In this document: piece after piece, positions 30,583 through 44,000 of the stretch | Layout of the letters: the number at the start of each line of letters is the position of its first letter | How positions within the stretch are numbered: position 1 is the stretch's first letter | Assembly: GCA_964035545.1 (NCBI GenBank) | Contig: OZ037768.1 | Coordinates: forward strand, 22,090,819-22,154,818 | Direction of reading: 5' to 3' | Source of the DNA: Bugula neritina | Taxonomy: Eukaryota; Bryozoa; Gymnolaemata; Cheilostomatida; Bugulidae | DNA: 64,000 nt | Program-made: the position numbers and the translations under genes | The notes under the pieces: model-generated | What the model saw: the letters and a program-made list of their open reading frames with translations, nothing else | Database searches by the model: none | Told to the model about the DNA's origin: nothing

Positions 30583-33500
30583 CTATTTATGTCTGTGTTT
30601 AATATTGTGAGGGTTAGAGCGTTGTAACAGAGTGTCTGGTTGGTCCGTGAGTTTTGGGTCATCATATACTGTAGAAATGATTGGCTCATCTGCTCGCCTT
30701 TTTCTGCGTTCTGCACTTACATAACGCATAACTTTCTCTCCATAAAATCTAAAGAACCAATATTATAAGAAATAAGATTAGAGGTCACATTGCGTTGGGG
30801 GAACAACTACAGAATTTATTATATTTCAATATACAAGTCCTTGAATCTATGGTGAGTTGGAAATGAAACAATTCCAGTAACCATTATCAGTATACATAGA
30901 GTAACACATGAGCATATAGCAGATAAAATGAGGGAAATGAATAAAATAACTGTGAGCTGTATAAACTGGTAAAAAACGAAGGGTTTGTGATCACACAAAA
31001 AACTTTTCAGGAATTACAAAAAGAAATTCAAGCATTACTTCTAGAAATTGACATATGATATCCTTCCATTGATATATTTATTATATATATCTTTATTATT
31101 CATCATTATTACTGTTTAGAAGTTATTCTCAAAGCAATTTTGAAAAGCCTAACTAAAAATCTGTAAAAAATGTAATTTACTGCTTTCAACTTCAGCTGCA
31201 CAGTTCCCCGAGCATGAATAGACTGAATTCTCACCCAAAGCCGGACTTATCACGGGGATGCTGACCATCCGTATCGATAATATGAGCTCTGCCATGCTCT
31301 GCTCTACCAACACCTTGTCCCTCCTTCCAGCCATGCTTTTCCAACACTGTTCGACCAACACCCTTTATAACATATGCAGCACCGCATGCAATATCCTATA
31401 TATACTCTGTTACTAATATTCCTTCAAAAACAAAGCAATGAATTTAAATTTACAAAGTATTATGGTCATTTTAGCACATATTCCAAAAAAATATTTACTA
31501 GAGTCATAATGGTAGAGATAAATAATGTCCTTTAAAACATCAGCAATATAACATGCAATATCCTATATATACTTGATTACTGGTATTCTTTTTAAAAACC
31601 AATTGATGAACTTATCAAAAATTATTGTAGTTATATTGGAACACTATCATCATAATGGGATGGATTCCCATCAAACTCCTCAGGAGCTATGAAAGTGTGA
31701 CATGGCACATAGGACAGCTATTCTGGTGGATTCTTCAATGGTGATGTCAGGAAGAGCAAACTATTTTGTTTAAAATTTTTCTCCGGATCCATTTTTATAG
31801 AAAAGTCATTATGGATAAAAAATCAACCAATGGTAGCCCACGAACCTTGGTATGTTTCTCAAAAGATCCAATTGGCTTGTCAAAGGCAGATATTTCTTCC
31901 AGCCGAGCCAAGTCTCCTCGCAGCCGATCTTCCGCTCTCATTTTTATATAATCTCGGGCATCTTTATCACCGGATCCACTTTCTTCATATTCATTCATGT
32001 CCACATCCCAGTCATCAGCTGTTTGTTCATCAAAGTCTGCAAAACCAGTCTATAATATGAGTCTATAATATCAGTCTATAATACCAGTCTATAATATGAG
32101 TCTATAATATAAGACTGAAATATCAGTCTATAAAACCAGTCTACAAAACGATTCCATAATATCAATCTACAATATTAGCATAACACAAAGTCATTGTAGG
32201 CAGTGTAGACAAGTAAGCAGTGACACATCATGCTATAATGCAGAGTGCACAATCAGTGCTTGTATTCTAAATTTAGCTGCAGTATCAACTTATATTATTG
32301 CACTATAAATGTGTAAATCTTAAAATACATAAAGCCTCAGTCCCTTGAAATAGGGATGAGAAACAGCATTACATCAAAGTATTACTACGATATACTAAAC
32401 AGGCTGCAAAACAATTTCAAAGTTTCACAACTAGACAGACCTCCTTCCAGCTGTTTCCAGTACTGAGCGTCTGTATAGAAGACAAGGCCAGAACCTCCTT
32501 TCTCCCACTTCAGTTCTATCTTCTCCTCAAATAGCCTCTCCTTATTCCTCTCAATATTTGCCGGGTCATCGTAGAACGCTTCGTGCCTGTCCCACTCTTC
32601 TGTTTCACCATCAGATTCCTAGCCAATAGAAACACTGTGACATCACTTCCACTTTGGCTATTCAGTTTGATTATAGTGGGTAACCAAGTAACTGCGGTGA
32701 AATCAGCTTCACATACCCAATTCAGTGAGATGAAAAGATAAAAGCCTTGAACTTCGAACTAAACAACTACAGGAGGATGAAAATGTTTTAGTACACTGAC
32801 ATAATACATATATAAATGAATAGCTTGGTAACAAAAAGTGTGTTGATTCATTTTTCTCAAATGTAGACCAACTAGCGAATATTACACTAAAGATACAGAC
32901 ATGCATCATTCAGAAGAATTTTATTAGATGGATTTAAAGCATCCTTCTCAATAAATAGAGAAACTCTCAATTAGAAAATAGTACAGAACTCAAATATCTT
33001 GAAAGACCAATAATATGCCAATAGCACTTTGTCTGTTATACCCTCGACTACAATACACTGTAGATACATATATCTCATGTATATATATCACTGTATGTAA
33101 TGATGTACTTTACACAAAGCAGAAAGTAGATTAGAAGAATATATATATTGAATTTGGTACTTAATCTGTAAACAGAGGCTGCTTCAGGGTTTATCCCCTC
33201 CTCAGCACAGAATAGTGGCCCACATCTTGGCAGTAGCAAATCTATCATTTTTCCCAAACCATATTTAAAAGGTGTGTGAGCACAACTGCACAAGTAACTC
33301 TAGCAGTAATGAGCTTTGCATAATGCTAGCAGCTTGAGTTCATGGTTGGAGTATAAACACAGAATTACATTAAATTAATTATATAATTCACAGCACTGAC
33401 TGCAATTGACCCTTTTTGTGCACCAAAAGAACATTCAAGAGAATTCCAGTAATAAAGACTAGCATGATAGCACACAACATTGCATAAATGTAAACAACCA

Positions 33501-35956
33501 AACATGACTATTAATTAACAAAGTCACACACAGTTTCAGCTAACATAGAATAACAGTGTTTGCAGTTTAAAAAATCTGAGCGTTTCATTGAAAGTTTCAA
33601 AATTACAAAAAAATGAAATACTTTTAAATTTAATTTCTCACATGACTAGTTGAGGGTTGATCTGCATCCATCAACTTCCTGTGTGGTTTGTTTCTCTCCT
33701 CGTTCAGTTTCATACGTCTGCGTAAATTTCTCTCCACAATGTACTCTTCATGGTCTAAAATCTTGTGCTTGAGACCAGTCAAGCCGAATCCAGAGTGTGT
33801 GTTCCCTTCACTCTTTGATGATGAAGTCTGTAAAGAGTGGCGCACATACATGTGACTGTTAGTCTTCTGCACACATCAAAGTATTGCACTTCTTATACTA
33901 AATTGCAAAATAAAGTTTATGCAGAAAAGACAACTTCTTGTTCTATTATCAGGAAAAATTTAAAAACTCAAAAGTGTTAGTGAAAACAAATTATCTTAAA
34001 ATTGTCTTAAATTGTAAAAGAAAGTTTATTCAGAAAACATAACTCCTTGTTCTATTATCAGACAACGCCTAAGAACTTAGAGTACTAGTGAGAGCAAGAT
34101 TTTAATTTCAAAACATCAAACAAAATTATCAAAGCATATTTGTCGTGTAAAAGAGAAATACTATTTATTTACCTTCTTTTCATCGCCATAGTCATATGGT
34201 ACTGTGCTGTAAAACCTTCCTCCTTCTTTTTTGAATGAAAGACCCAACTTTTTGACAACTACCGGAGGTAGTCTGCATGAGTTGATGAGATCCAGAAAGT
34301 GCTTTGTTGGTGTGCCAATATTCCCCTGTGCAAACATAGGCATGCGCATAATAAAAATCTACACAAAAACAGACTATTTTCAACAACTTTATTCGAGTAA
34401 TTATTATGCTTTGACTGCAATGCATAACCAGCCTCCAACTACACAGCAATACTTCTTGTCGGCAACAAAAATGAAACCTTTACAAACAGCAGCCTGTAAA
34501 CACAAACTTGAGGCATAATATCTGGTGGATTCATTTCTTTGAACTCCATTATGTCTTTATAGGACATGTACATCTTTCCATCGGGTATTTTATCAGTGTA
34601 TTTGTCTCTAGTTAAGGTATACTGAGGAGATAGCGTGCAAGAGGGAGTTGTGTCATCATCTGAAACAGCACTTGGCATTTAGTGTTCATAAAATACTAAA
34701 GTATTACTACTAAATCAGCTGTAGCACATAGGTATAGACTTGCTGATTTTCATTTAGCATTAGTTTTGATGTAAATTTTAATATACAAACTGCCTGTTCA
34801 TGAAAAAAATTAAGCGAAAAACAGCAAGCCAAAATTTAAGAATCTAAATTCAAATCTACTATTTTGCACCCAAAATAAATCTTAAATAGTTTTTTCCACA
34901 ATTGCTATTCAGAAGATAAGTTTTTTGCAAGTACGCATAGAAATTATTATGAATCACAAATAATAATATATAGCATAAAACTTATTTAGATACTAAGAAA
35001 TTATGAGGCAGTGGTTACCTAAAATGCAGTATATTGGATATATGAAACATTGGGTTGGATGGTTATTTCCAAGTTCATCCCTCCAATGGTGTAGGTGATA
35101 CGCTGAGTTGAGTCTGTTGTAACTGCTGACTTGACACAAAGCAATGCAACAGCATGATAAGTTACTTTTTTGGTGAGGAGCTTCGTTTAAATTATCATTT
35201 AACTGACCTAAAATATTTATAAAAAAACAAAACTTGTATATAATTTTGAGAAAACAAAATTATAATGGTATATTTAAAATCACTATCACGAAATTGAACT
35301 TATTTACAACAGAGAAAAACAACAATGCATTATTTTATATTTAACTTTTGAGTAAAACTAAAAAATAGAGATGAAACTTATGTCTCAACAAACATACTAA
35401 GACCAATATGAATACTGATACGAGCCATGGGCAATGGCTGTGTGGTGCTATGAGTAGGTACCCACTACAGAAACAATGATTGCATTATAACATAGTAGCA
35501 TTGGCACTATCATTAAGACTGCACTGACTAGCTAGAATAGCTAAAATAGGCAATTTTCAAATGGAACAACGGCAACGGATGTGAATACTTACTTTCGCTC
35601 TGACTCTCATTATGATTATTACTATTACTATTAGTATTACTGTGACATTCATTTTGGGATCTAGAAGTTGAAGGACTTTCACTCAGGAACGTACAGCCAT
35701 TGTGACCTTTAGCTTCATCTTGACGTTGATACTTAACATTTTTGTGCATAGGTCGATGTCGATAATGAAACATTTTAAATTCAAAATTTTCAAGAAGCTC
35801 ATGAAAAAAGTTTCTTAGGGTGATTGAGTGATATTTAAACGGTATATTAAATATCATAATGAAAACATATGCACTATCTGTTTTGTTTTGACTTTCTTCC
35901 AGTTTTTCCCTTTGAAGTTTATCCATTTGATTGTATTTTAAATTTATATTATTCAT
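30583..35956 (-). CDS. GPATCH3: GPATCH3, G-patch domain protein (9 exons)
   Basis: G-patch proteins bind RNA or activate DEAH helicases; GPATCH3 has also been linked to innate signalling and transcription control in vertebrates. Exons: 35956-35593, 35207-35019, 34659-34508, 34325-34173, 33827-33642, 32618-32441, 32036-31846, 31362-31235, 30748-30583; total 1707 bp, 568 aa (human about 525). Family landmarks in order: MFHYRHRP at 62-69, CCCIALCQ, MNPPDIMPQ then GNIGTPTKHFLDLI, SCRLPPVVVKKL, FEEKIELKWEKGGSGLVFYTDAQ as two adjoining blocks, GDKDARDYIKMR, and the G-patch from about 474 (VLEKHGWKEGQGVG, then DTDGQHPRDKSGFG). The tail FYGEKV and ISTVYDDP matches the family. Human-like acidic spacer is shorter. 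A downstream Met at 35926 is an alternative start. Exon 8 has a weak acceptor (TTATAAAG). The exon 7 acceptor is repeated in the intron. Confidence 0.95.
32041..32160 (-). repeat. 13-bp tandem repeat at the GPATCH3 exon 7 acceptor
   Basis: About eight copies of AGTCTATAATATG variants begin 5-10 bp upstream of the exon 7 acceptor (32037). On the minus strand each unit reads ATTATAG|ACT, resembling the real junction TTTTGCAG|ACT. Confidence 0.8.
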
Positions 35957-35999
35957 AAAAATTTATAAAATAAAATCTTCAAGTTCATCTAAGTCTTAA

Positions 36000-38052
36000 A
36001 CTTGAAGTTAATCTACTATTACTCAGTATTAGTATTAGTATTTAATTTTATATTACCAATATTAAATGTAGATAATTTATAGCTATTCCTTATATTGCTA
36101 TTTCAACTAGTGCTACAATTTATTTCACTACTTTTACTATTACAAGTTACTTATTCATCAACGAATTAATACGAATCTGGGAGTATTTAACTCGCACAAC
36201 ACATCAAAATGATCGCTCTCATCTTAGCTCGTACTCCATTAGCCTTGACCTTAGCTCAAAACATTGACTAAAGTGCTTCTTTATGATCACCTGCATATTA
36301 TGGAAAGCATAAAGAAGACAAATCTTTAATGTAGGGCATATAACTATTTCATGTTTTCCTCTGCATTTTTTAAGAAGTATTGATTCAACTAAACAGTGTT
36401 TTGTGCTGTATTTCCATCTGCAATAAGCCCTATTCATAGCATAGTCTGTCAACAAGTAAAATATCACTTTCTCTAGCCATTCATGTGCCCAAGCATACAA
36501 AAATTGCCTTTTGAAGACCGAAATAATTGTTATATCATAGCTTCTATGATATCAAATTTATTTTGCTGATGGTTTTTCTCTGCATTACATTTTTTAAGAA
36601 GTATTGATTCAACTAAACAGTGCTTTGTATAGCATAATCAGAACACCAAAAGCTGATTACCATTTGCGAATATTAAGCCATGTTTAACATCACACTGATA
36701 ATTTTAAGCAAAACAATAATTTGGAAATTTGGAACAAACTCAATTGTATTATATTTTTGTACATTAAGTACTAACTAAAAACAAATACAACATTATTAAC
36801 CCCTATGCAAGATTTTCTTCAAGGCTAAATTGTAAGTATAGAAGGATTTTAATTTATAATTGCTGAAAGAATTACATCAAATACATTCTATTGACGGACA
36901 ATTAAGAAAGATTTTTCTAAAAATATTCGACATTTTTGCAGTCTAAATATATAAGAAAATCAACAAAAAGAATTACAATAAAAACAAATGCTTTTACAAG
37001 GTCTATAGGAATTAGCTAATTAATAGAGAAGATATTGACATTGGATGATTCATATTAGTACAAATCTAAAGCTTTAATCATAGCCTTGGTTCCACATGTT
37101 AATATATCCAGAGCTCATATGGATGTTATAACACTATTACAAAAAATTTCACATACAAATCAACAATAATGTCACACAAAAAACAAAGATTCTTAGCCAG
37201 CAAGAACAATGTTAATTGAACATAATGTGATGAAATACATATATAGAAAGTATATATATACAAAGATCATACAGTCACCATAATGTTAACATAGAGAAAC
37301 ATAGTGACGTTGACAACATTATTGAAGAAAGTAAAGTGGTGAATATTCTAATTATCCTGGAAATTCCGTTTGGAGCAAAGATGACTTAAAGTTAAGGTCA
37401 ATCATTTCGACCAATTAGCATGTGAGATTTAAAAGATAGAAGAAATATAACATACATAAATAAAATATATCAGTTATAATGAATATAATAATAAAATTAT
37501 ATTATACTGGATACTATAATAGTCTATGCTACATCTTGTACAGGCAACAGTAACACAGTTGACTTTAGATCGCCCGCTTAGCCTTGTAACTAAACAGTCA
37601 CGGACACTAGCCTAGGTACTGAGGCTATCACTTATCAGTCATAAACTTATATAAAATTAAAACAATATGAAATCATTGTGAAAAAGCCTTTTTTTATTCA
37701 CAACAGAAAGGAGTGTCATACATTGTGTAATATTCCATGGTCGCTGTGTGCAAGTTACTTCAAAGCCTAATGTAAGTCCATTTGCACAAATGTGAGGCCA
37801 AAGCAGGAAAATGAGTAAAAGTTTGTATGTGAAAGTCATCCGTAATAAATAGTATGAAGTTGACTAGATAGCATCTGTATAGCATATGTCTGTGTGTCCG
37901 TGTATGTGTGCGTAATAAACCGTCAATCATTTTCATTGTACCTGACTTGTCTATTTGTGATTACAACACGCCACGGAAAAGGAAGAAGTGGTTGCCGTGG
38001 AGTATTGTCAACAACTCTCCCTCACACCACCCCACTGGTCACAATCAGAGAG
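36000..38052. other. Intergenic between GPATCH3 and the GRK gene
   Basis: No exon recognised. The right part should hold the GRK 3' UTR; TTTATT (AATAAA on minus) occurs at about 37687. A direct duplication lies at 36358-36400 and 36570-36625. Confidence 0.4.
36358..36625. repeat. Direct repeat of about 45 bp, 215 bp apart
   Basis: The segment with TTTTTTAAGAAGTATTGATT and the following ACTAAACAGTG is present at about 36366 and again at about 36592, with a small indel. The intervening DNA has no recognised content. Confidence 0.7.
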
Positions 38053-41000
38053 CTATGAACAGCTGCCGAGAGGGCGGCTGTCGCCAAAATTAGCTCCAAT
38101 CATTCGACTAGCCTTTTTATTTATAGTCGACAGTATTTGGGTCGACTTCTGAAACCCGTAGACTATCTCGTCCTTCCACTGGGACAGGAGAATACGATCC
38201 TGGGAATAAATTATTCACATGCATATACTTACTGAGCTTGTTTATACACACTTTTATCCAGCACAATGCTAACATGAAAATAATCAGTTTGAAAAAATTT
38301 GAATAACTTAGCAGAGCAGAGAATAAAACAGATTGCAGTAAGTAAGGGACAGAGAAAGGGGCAGGAGAAGGGTAGAGGGAGAGAAGGGTAGAGGAACAGG
38401 GTAGAGCGAGAGGAGAGTAGAGAGAGAAAGCTAGAGGGAGAGAAGGGTAGAGAGAGGAGGGTGGAGGGAGGGTAGAACGAGAAGGGTAGAGAGGGGAGCA
38501 GAGAGAGGAGGGTAGAGAGAGAGAGGAGGGTAGAGGGAGAAGGGAGTATAGAGAGAGGAGGGTAGAGAAAGGAGGGTAGAAAGAGGAAGGGAGGGTAGAG
38601 AGAGAAGGGTAGAGAGAGAAGGGTAGAGAGAGAGAAGGGTAGAGAGAGGAGAGTAGGGAGAGAGAAGGGTAGAGAAGAGAGTAGAGCGAGAAGGGTAGAG
38701 AGAGAGAGGGTAGAGAGAGGGGGGGGGGTAGAGGGAGAAGGGAGTATAGAGAGAGGAGGGTAGAGAAAGGAGGGTAGAGAGAGGAGGACAAAGAAAGGAG
38801 GGTAGAGAGAGTAAGAAAAGCCAGTACTTACAGGAGATGTTATGTGTATCCTCTGGTCGTTGTCTTTAAGGTGTATTAATATACAGTCCACTTTGTTCAT
38901 CTTTTGAAGCTCCGGCCACACTTGTTTAATCTCCATCATAGATATTAACTACAAATACGCCAACACTCAGCCTGAACTCAACCGATTTCTGCTTTCCAAC
39001 TCATGTTAGCAGAAGTAAATAGCGACACTCATGTATCAATATAAAACTATATGGTGCATAGGAAATTAAACGACTGCAACACTATCCTATTGATGCTCCC
39101 AGAAAAGTAACTAATAGAGAGAGTAAAACCGCCCAGGCTGCAAATATCTCCGATAGGAGTACACAACAGTGTGAGAATTACAGTATACAGTGTATTAATT
39201 ACAAGCTTACAGAACTACATGTATATAACAGGGGAATTATCTGGAGTGCCAACAATGTGGCCACCAGACCACATGGTCATGGAGATGACTCATTCAGGAT
39301 GAGGTAATGGTTCGTGGCAAAAGACAACCACCTGAATACAATATCAGCAATATGGAATATCGGAACCTGCACCCACCTCCACTCCAGTTTTCCGAATTAT
39401 TTGACCATCTTTTTTCGGGTAAAACTCAAGCCTGTTTGGAAAAAGTTTGAGATGAGTTTTCTGCCACGTCTGCTGCATAAAGGAGTTACCGAGTCTGGAA
39501 ACTTCTCCTTCCACTATGCAGTCTGTCTGTCCATCTGTCAACAAATATATCGTGAGCGACTCACTACTAGTACTAGTGAATACACAGTGACTCACTACTA
39601 GTACTAGTGAATACCCAGTTACTTACCATTAGTACTACTGAATACAAAGTGACTCACTACTAGTACTACAGAATGCACAGTGACTCACTACTAGTACTAG
39701 TGAATACACAGTGACTCACTACTAGTACTAGTGAATAGACAGTGACTCACCTGTTGTGATGAGATCATCAGGGTAAAATTTCTTTCTCTTGTCTGTGTCA
39801 CTATTAATAGCGTCGAACACAGTCTCCGTTACTTCTTGTTGCCATCGCTCAGACACGACCATATTGAAGTCTTTATACTGCTCTTGATCTTGGTCCGTCA
39901 GCTACGTCAACCATTATAAACTCTCACAACTAACTAGCAGGTAGGCATTGTATTTCCAAATTTGTGAAAAGACTAGTTTAAACCAAAATACTGACCGGTA
40001 ATTAAAAAGCCGAAAAAGTCAGTTAGAAAATTATGTTTTAAACAACGTGCAGCAATATAACTTCAACAGGAACTACCCACAAAATAATCATCTTGAGAAG
40101 TCTTTAACAACTTTAAATTTAAAGAAGTTTTGCAATTTTTAGCTGCAAACTGATAAAAACACAAGGGAAAAAAATCTTGATTTATCCATACACTACAAAT
40201 CAATATCAAATAACACACCCTCGACATAAATTAACTATAGGAGAGCTACTTCTGATCAACTTGAAATATTTACACAGATTTAATTGGCTTAATATTTTCA
40301 ACAAAAACGCATACTATATTTCGTATCACATCAGATGTAAATAAATACACAAACACAATACAAATTTCAAGGATTCTATTGATGATATGAAAAGGGAGCT
40401 ATACATGATGTAAGTTGCTGTCAGCACGACAAGGTGTTCCTATTGATTAGATTATGATTTCACACCACATTGCAAAGATTACGCCTTCTACACTGTATGC
40501 ACGTACGTGTATGGTAACTAATATAACCACAGCCCAAGCTGAATAATAAAGATTCGCAGGAATTTGACCAAAACTCAAGTTCTAAAGCTCTAAAACTCAC
40601 CAAATACGAGATTCTAAAAATTCATTCAAAACTAATATATAGCAAACGACATGAACAGTGGTAACATAGAGCATAGTCATGGATATGAAGAGGACACACT
40701 GCTAGTTTTGCTGCGAGACACCCACCTTGATGCCTTTTGTGTCCTCTTCGTCAAAAGAGCCAATCTCGAAAGCATCAGCTGCGTTTACTTCGCCCCTGGG
40801 GGGTATTATCGGAGGGGGATATTTCTGCAAGTAAACTAGTTGCCAGTCGGTGCCTTCAAAGAACGAGTGCTCCTTGATTTCATTAGCACTAAAATATATG
40901 AAATTCCAACTTAATATTTCAAACTAACGTATTACATTAGTAAGAAAGGGAGTAGCTGTGGTCTAGGGGTTAGAGCGTTGGCTTAGCAAACATGAAGTCA

Positions 41001-44000
41001 TGGGTTCGAACCCAGAAAAGGCATTGGTGATGTTAGGAAGAGCGTCCAGTCATAATTGCTTCTGTGTTACATATGAATAAGTCCTTAGCCCACATAAGAA
41101 AAACCTTTCCATCCATTTCTCACATAACAACCATTAAAACAGTAAGATGCACGTACGAATACATATTTTCATTTTCAAACAAACTTTAAGAGACGGTTTA
41201 CGTTGCTGCTCCAAAGAGAAAACAACTTACCCTCGACCCCGGCAGCCGAGTCTCGAATTTACTTCTCGAGTCAGCAGTCCTCCTAACAGACTCTTCATGC
41301 CGTCCGACAGCTGTTCCGGCAGCTCAACATCCTGTATTACACAATGAGATACAATGTGAAACACAATGGCTGTATACTTCAGCATGATGGAGTGTTGATA
41401 ACAACACAAGAGCCGGTTAGTACGTCCAAGTAAATAGTTGAAGAGAGCATTCACAGACCCAGTGGGTGTGAGTACACAATGTCGAGTGTGAAGATAGAGC
41501 AAGCAATGCTAACTATACAACGTGGAGTATATTTTCTGTAATATATATACTAGCTATCTCTACAACTGATACAATTATATGTTCTTCAACATCAAGTGTA
41601 TAAACTGTGCCAGAAGCAGAAAAACTAAAACACAGTTTCCTTCTGGTTTGTCATTGGTCGAGAGTTGGTGACCTAAAAGGAAGTGTCGGTGCACGGAGCA
41701 GTGCTGGAACAAAATACACTAAAAATACAAATTATGATTAAAACAGTACCTATAGAGATTATATTCAACAGTTAAAATAATAGTCAATAGTACGCAGTGT
41801 TAGTGACACGACTACCAGTGAGTGAACGTAACTATTAGTACGTACCTCTAGTGGATCTGAAAACTGCCAGAAAAGTATAAAAAAAATATTGAGTTCAAGC
41901 AAGAACAATGGCCGACAAAAAAGAATGACATCACCTCACATCAAATTAACAGCGTTTATATTAGGTGCTCAACTGTTGCATTGATTCGAATTGGAGAGGT
42001 TGAACCTACATGTTTTCTTAGAGCATTAATACAAAGCAGATATTAACAACAAGGACATAATATCCTCGAACAAGACAGCACTATGCGTGATGTAGCACAA
42101 GACACATACTCCTGAATTAGAACTTGTAAGGTATATCAAAGAATCAGAGAAATGGTGTGCACATGACGTAGGTGACGTAATGGAAAAATTGAGAAAAGCC
42201 TGTGTGCTAGATTAGACATGTAAAATGTGGCATAAGAAGTTATGTTCTTGTGAGAATTTCAACCCGCGCCCCAAATCAAAATTCAATAACAAAATTAAAA
42301 ACCTTAGGCTATCTCAATTTCTCCACAACTGCTCTCAAATGGTGAACATAACCTAGGTGTGAACATGACGAAGGTGTGTACATGGCGAAGGCGTGAACAT
42401 GACGAAGGCATGAAGGTGGGAATACACTTACAGAAGTCATGGTCATTCTGTCAATCTCATGCTTGTCTTTAGTCTTGTGGTGCCTGAAGGGACTGTGACC
42501 CTTAAGGAGTTTGTAGAGCATACAGCCGAAGGAGAACCAGTCCGCACTAGAGTCGTACGCCTGGCCCTTAGCAAGCACCTCAGGGGCCATATAGCCGTGT
42601 GTACCCCTGCAGCACACAAACAATAATAATATTAAAAGTTTTCGACCATCCAAAAGTTTTTTTATCTCTCAAGAGCTCGAAATTGTTATGACCATAAAAT
42701 ACAGTCAGTCCATGATACTGAAAGGGCAAAAGTGCCCAATGAACAGCTTTATAAGGTTCAATGATGCCTTTTTGTCTTTTCCAACAGATAGATATATTTT
42801 ATAGAATACAGATTACCACGTCAAAATCACGAGCTATACGAAGTGCAAATGAGAATGTCAATTAATAATATATGCACACATATACAAGAATGCATACGAA
42901 ACACAGTTCATATTATTTACATGCACAAAAATTATATTGGAAGATGCTACACCTCTTACGACCTAAACAAATGTATAGCAGGTTTATGTCTAGTCAACTG
43001 TAGAAAGGAAGATATTAAACACGTACACACTTGCGTGAGGCTTTTTCTTGGAGAAGTCGTGAGCTAGGCCCAGGTCTGATATCCTAACGTGTCCATTCTC
43101 ATCTAGCAAAATGTTTGCTGGCTACAAAACAAGTAAAGTACTTTATCGCCACAAGATACGGCGCTGTGCACTTTAACTACCAGCTAATTATGTCACAACA
43201 TATCATGCTATTAATACCCATGAGCTAATAGAAACGCCAACCTTTAAATCCCGGTACACGATATTTCGACTATGCATATGTTCTAGACCGAGGGCCACTT
43301 CTGACGCATAGAACCGGGCCTGCGCTTCGTCAAATAGCCCGTGCTGAGATAAATGATAGTGCAGATCTCCACCGTTCATCAAATCCAGTATGAAGCACAG
43401 CTTCTCCGGGGTTTGAAACGCATACGTCATACAGACGATGAAGGGGCAACCCTCCTGCAAACAACATGGACGCATTGAGCTCTCCTACTTTAAACTCTCT
43501 TGATGTTCACTTCATGACTAGACCTCAATAGAGGGTGGTGACATCACCAGCTAGAAACTTACAACTTGAACGAAAACACGCGGATTATGTGAAGATAATT
43601 AAAAACCATTACAGTATAAAATCTTTCAACTTTTACTACAATTCAAAGTTGTCCTCTCTTGAAAAACAAGAAAACACAACTAAATATCAGACAATAAACA
43701 TTACAAAGCAGGGAGGAAACAAAGTTACGATGCTCTCTAGCCGCAGGGTAGTTGGGAGGAAATTCCTTGTAACCTCCAGCTGAAAGAAACTAATTGAAAT
43801 TCTGCTCCGGGAATTGAGACCCAATCGGCTGAGAAATGGCAGGTCTTTCATTTCAATGAAAAAAATCAAGCCTAAGTCTAAGTTAAATCAATCAGACTTG
43901 ATGTGGGGCTTCCTGTGATGTTTCACACCATTTCTACAGCGTACATGGTTGTGGCAGCGAGGCTATTTATATCTATAGCTACAGAAACATCCTAAAGGTC

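Noticed and set aside
38117-38199. Alternative reading of the last GRK exon ([14 protein letters not shown]...)
   Set aside because: The phase-0 frame after exon 17 gives [17 protein letters not shown], which matches the GRK2 C-terminal PH helix; the other frame does not.
38231-38268. Possible extra GRK microexon ([11 protein letters not shown])
   Set aside because: Has splice-like ends, but including it breaks the frame of the final exon, and the helix it resembles is already supplied by exon 18.
38117-38939. Ser/Leu/Pro-rich frames of 224 and 236 codons
   Set aside because: They run through a GA-rich minisatellite. The real GRK exons 17 and 18 at the ends are read in the frames that give the PH domain.
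41852-41866. Possible microexon between GRK exons 12 and 13 (ATCCACTAGAG with acceptor and donor)
   Set aside because: Its length of 11 bp would break the frame; exons 12 and 13 join in phase without it.
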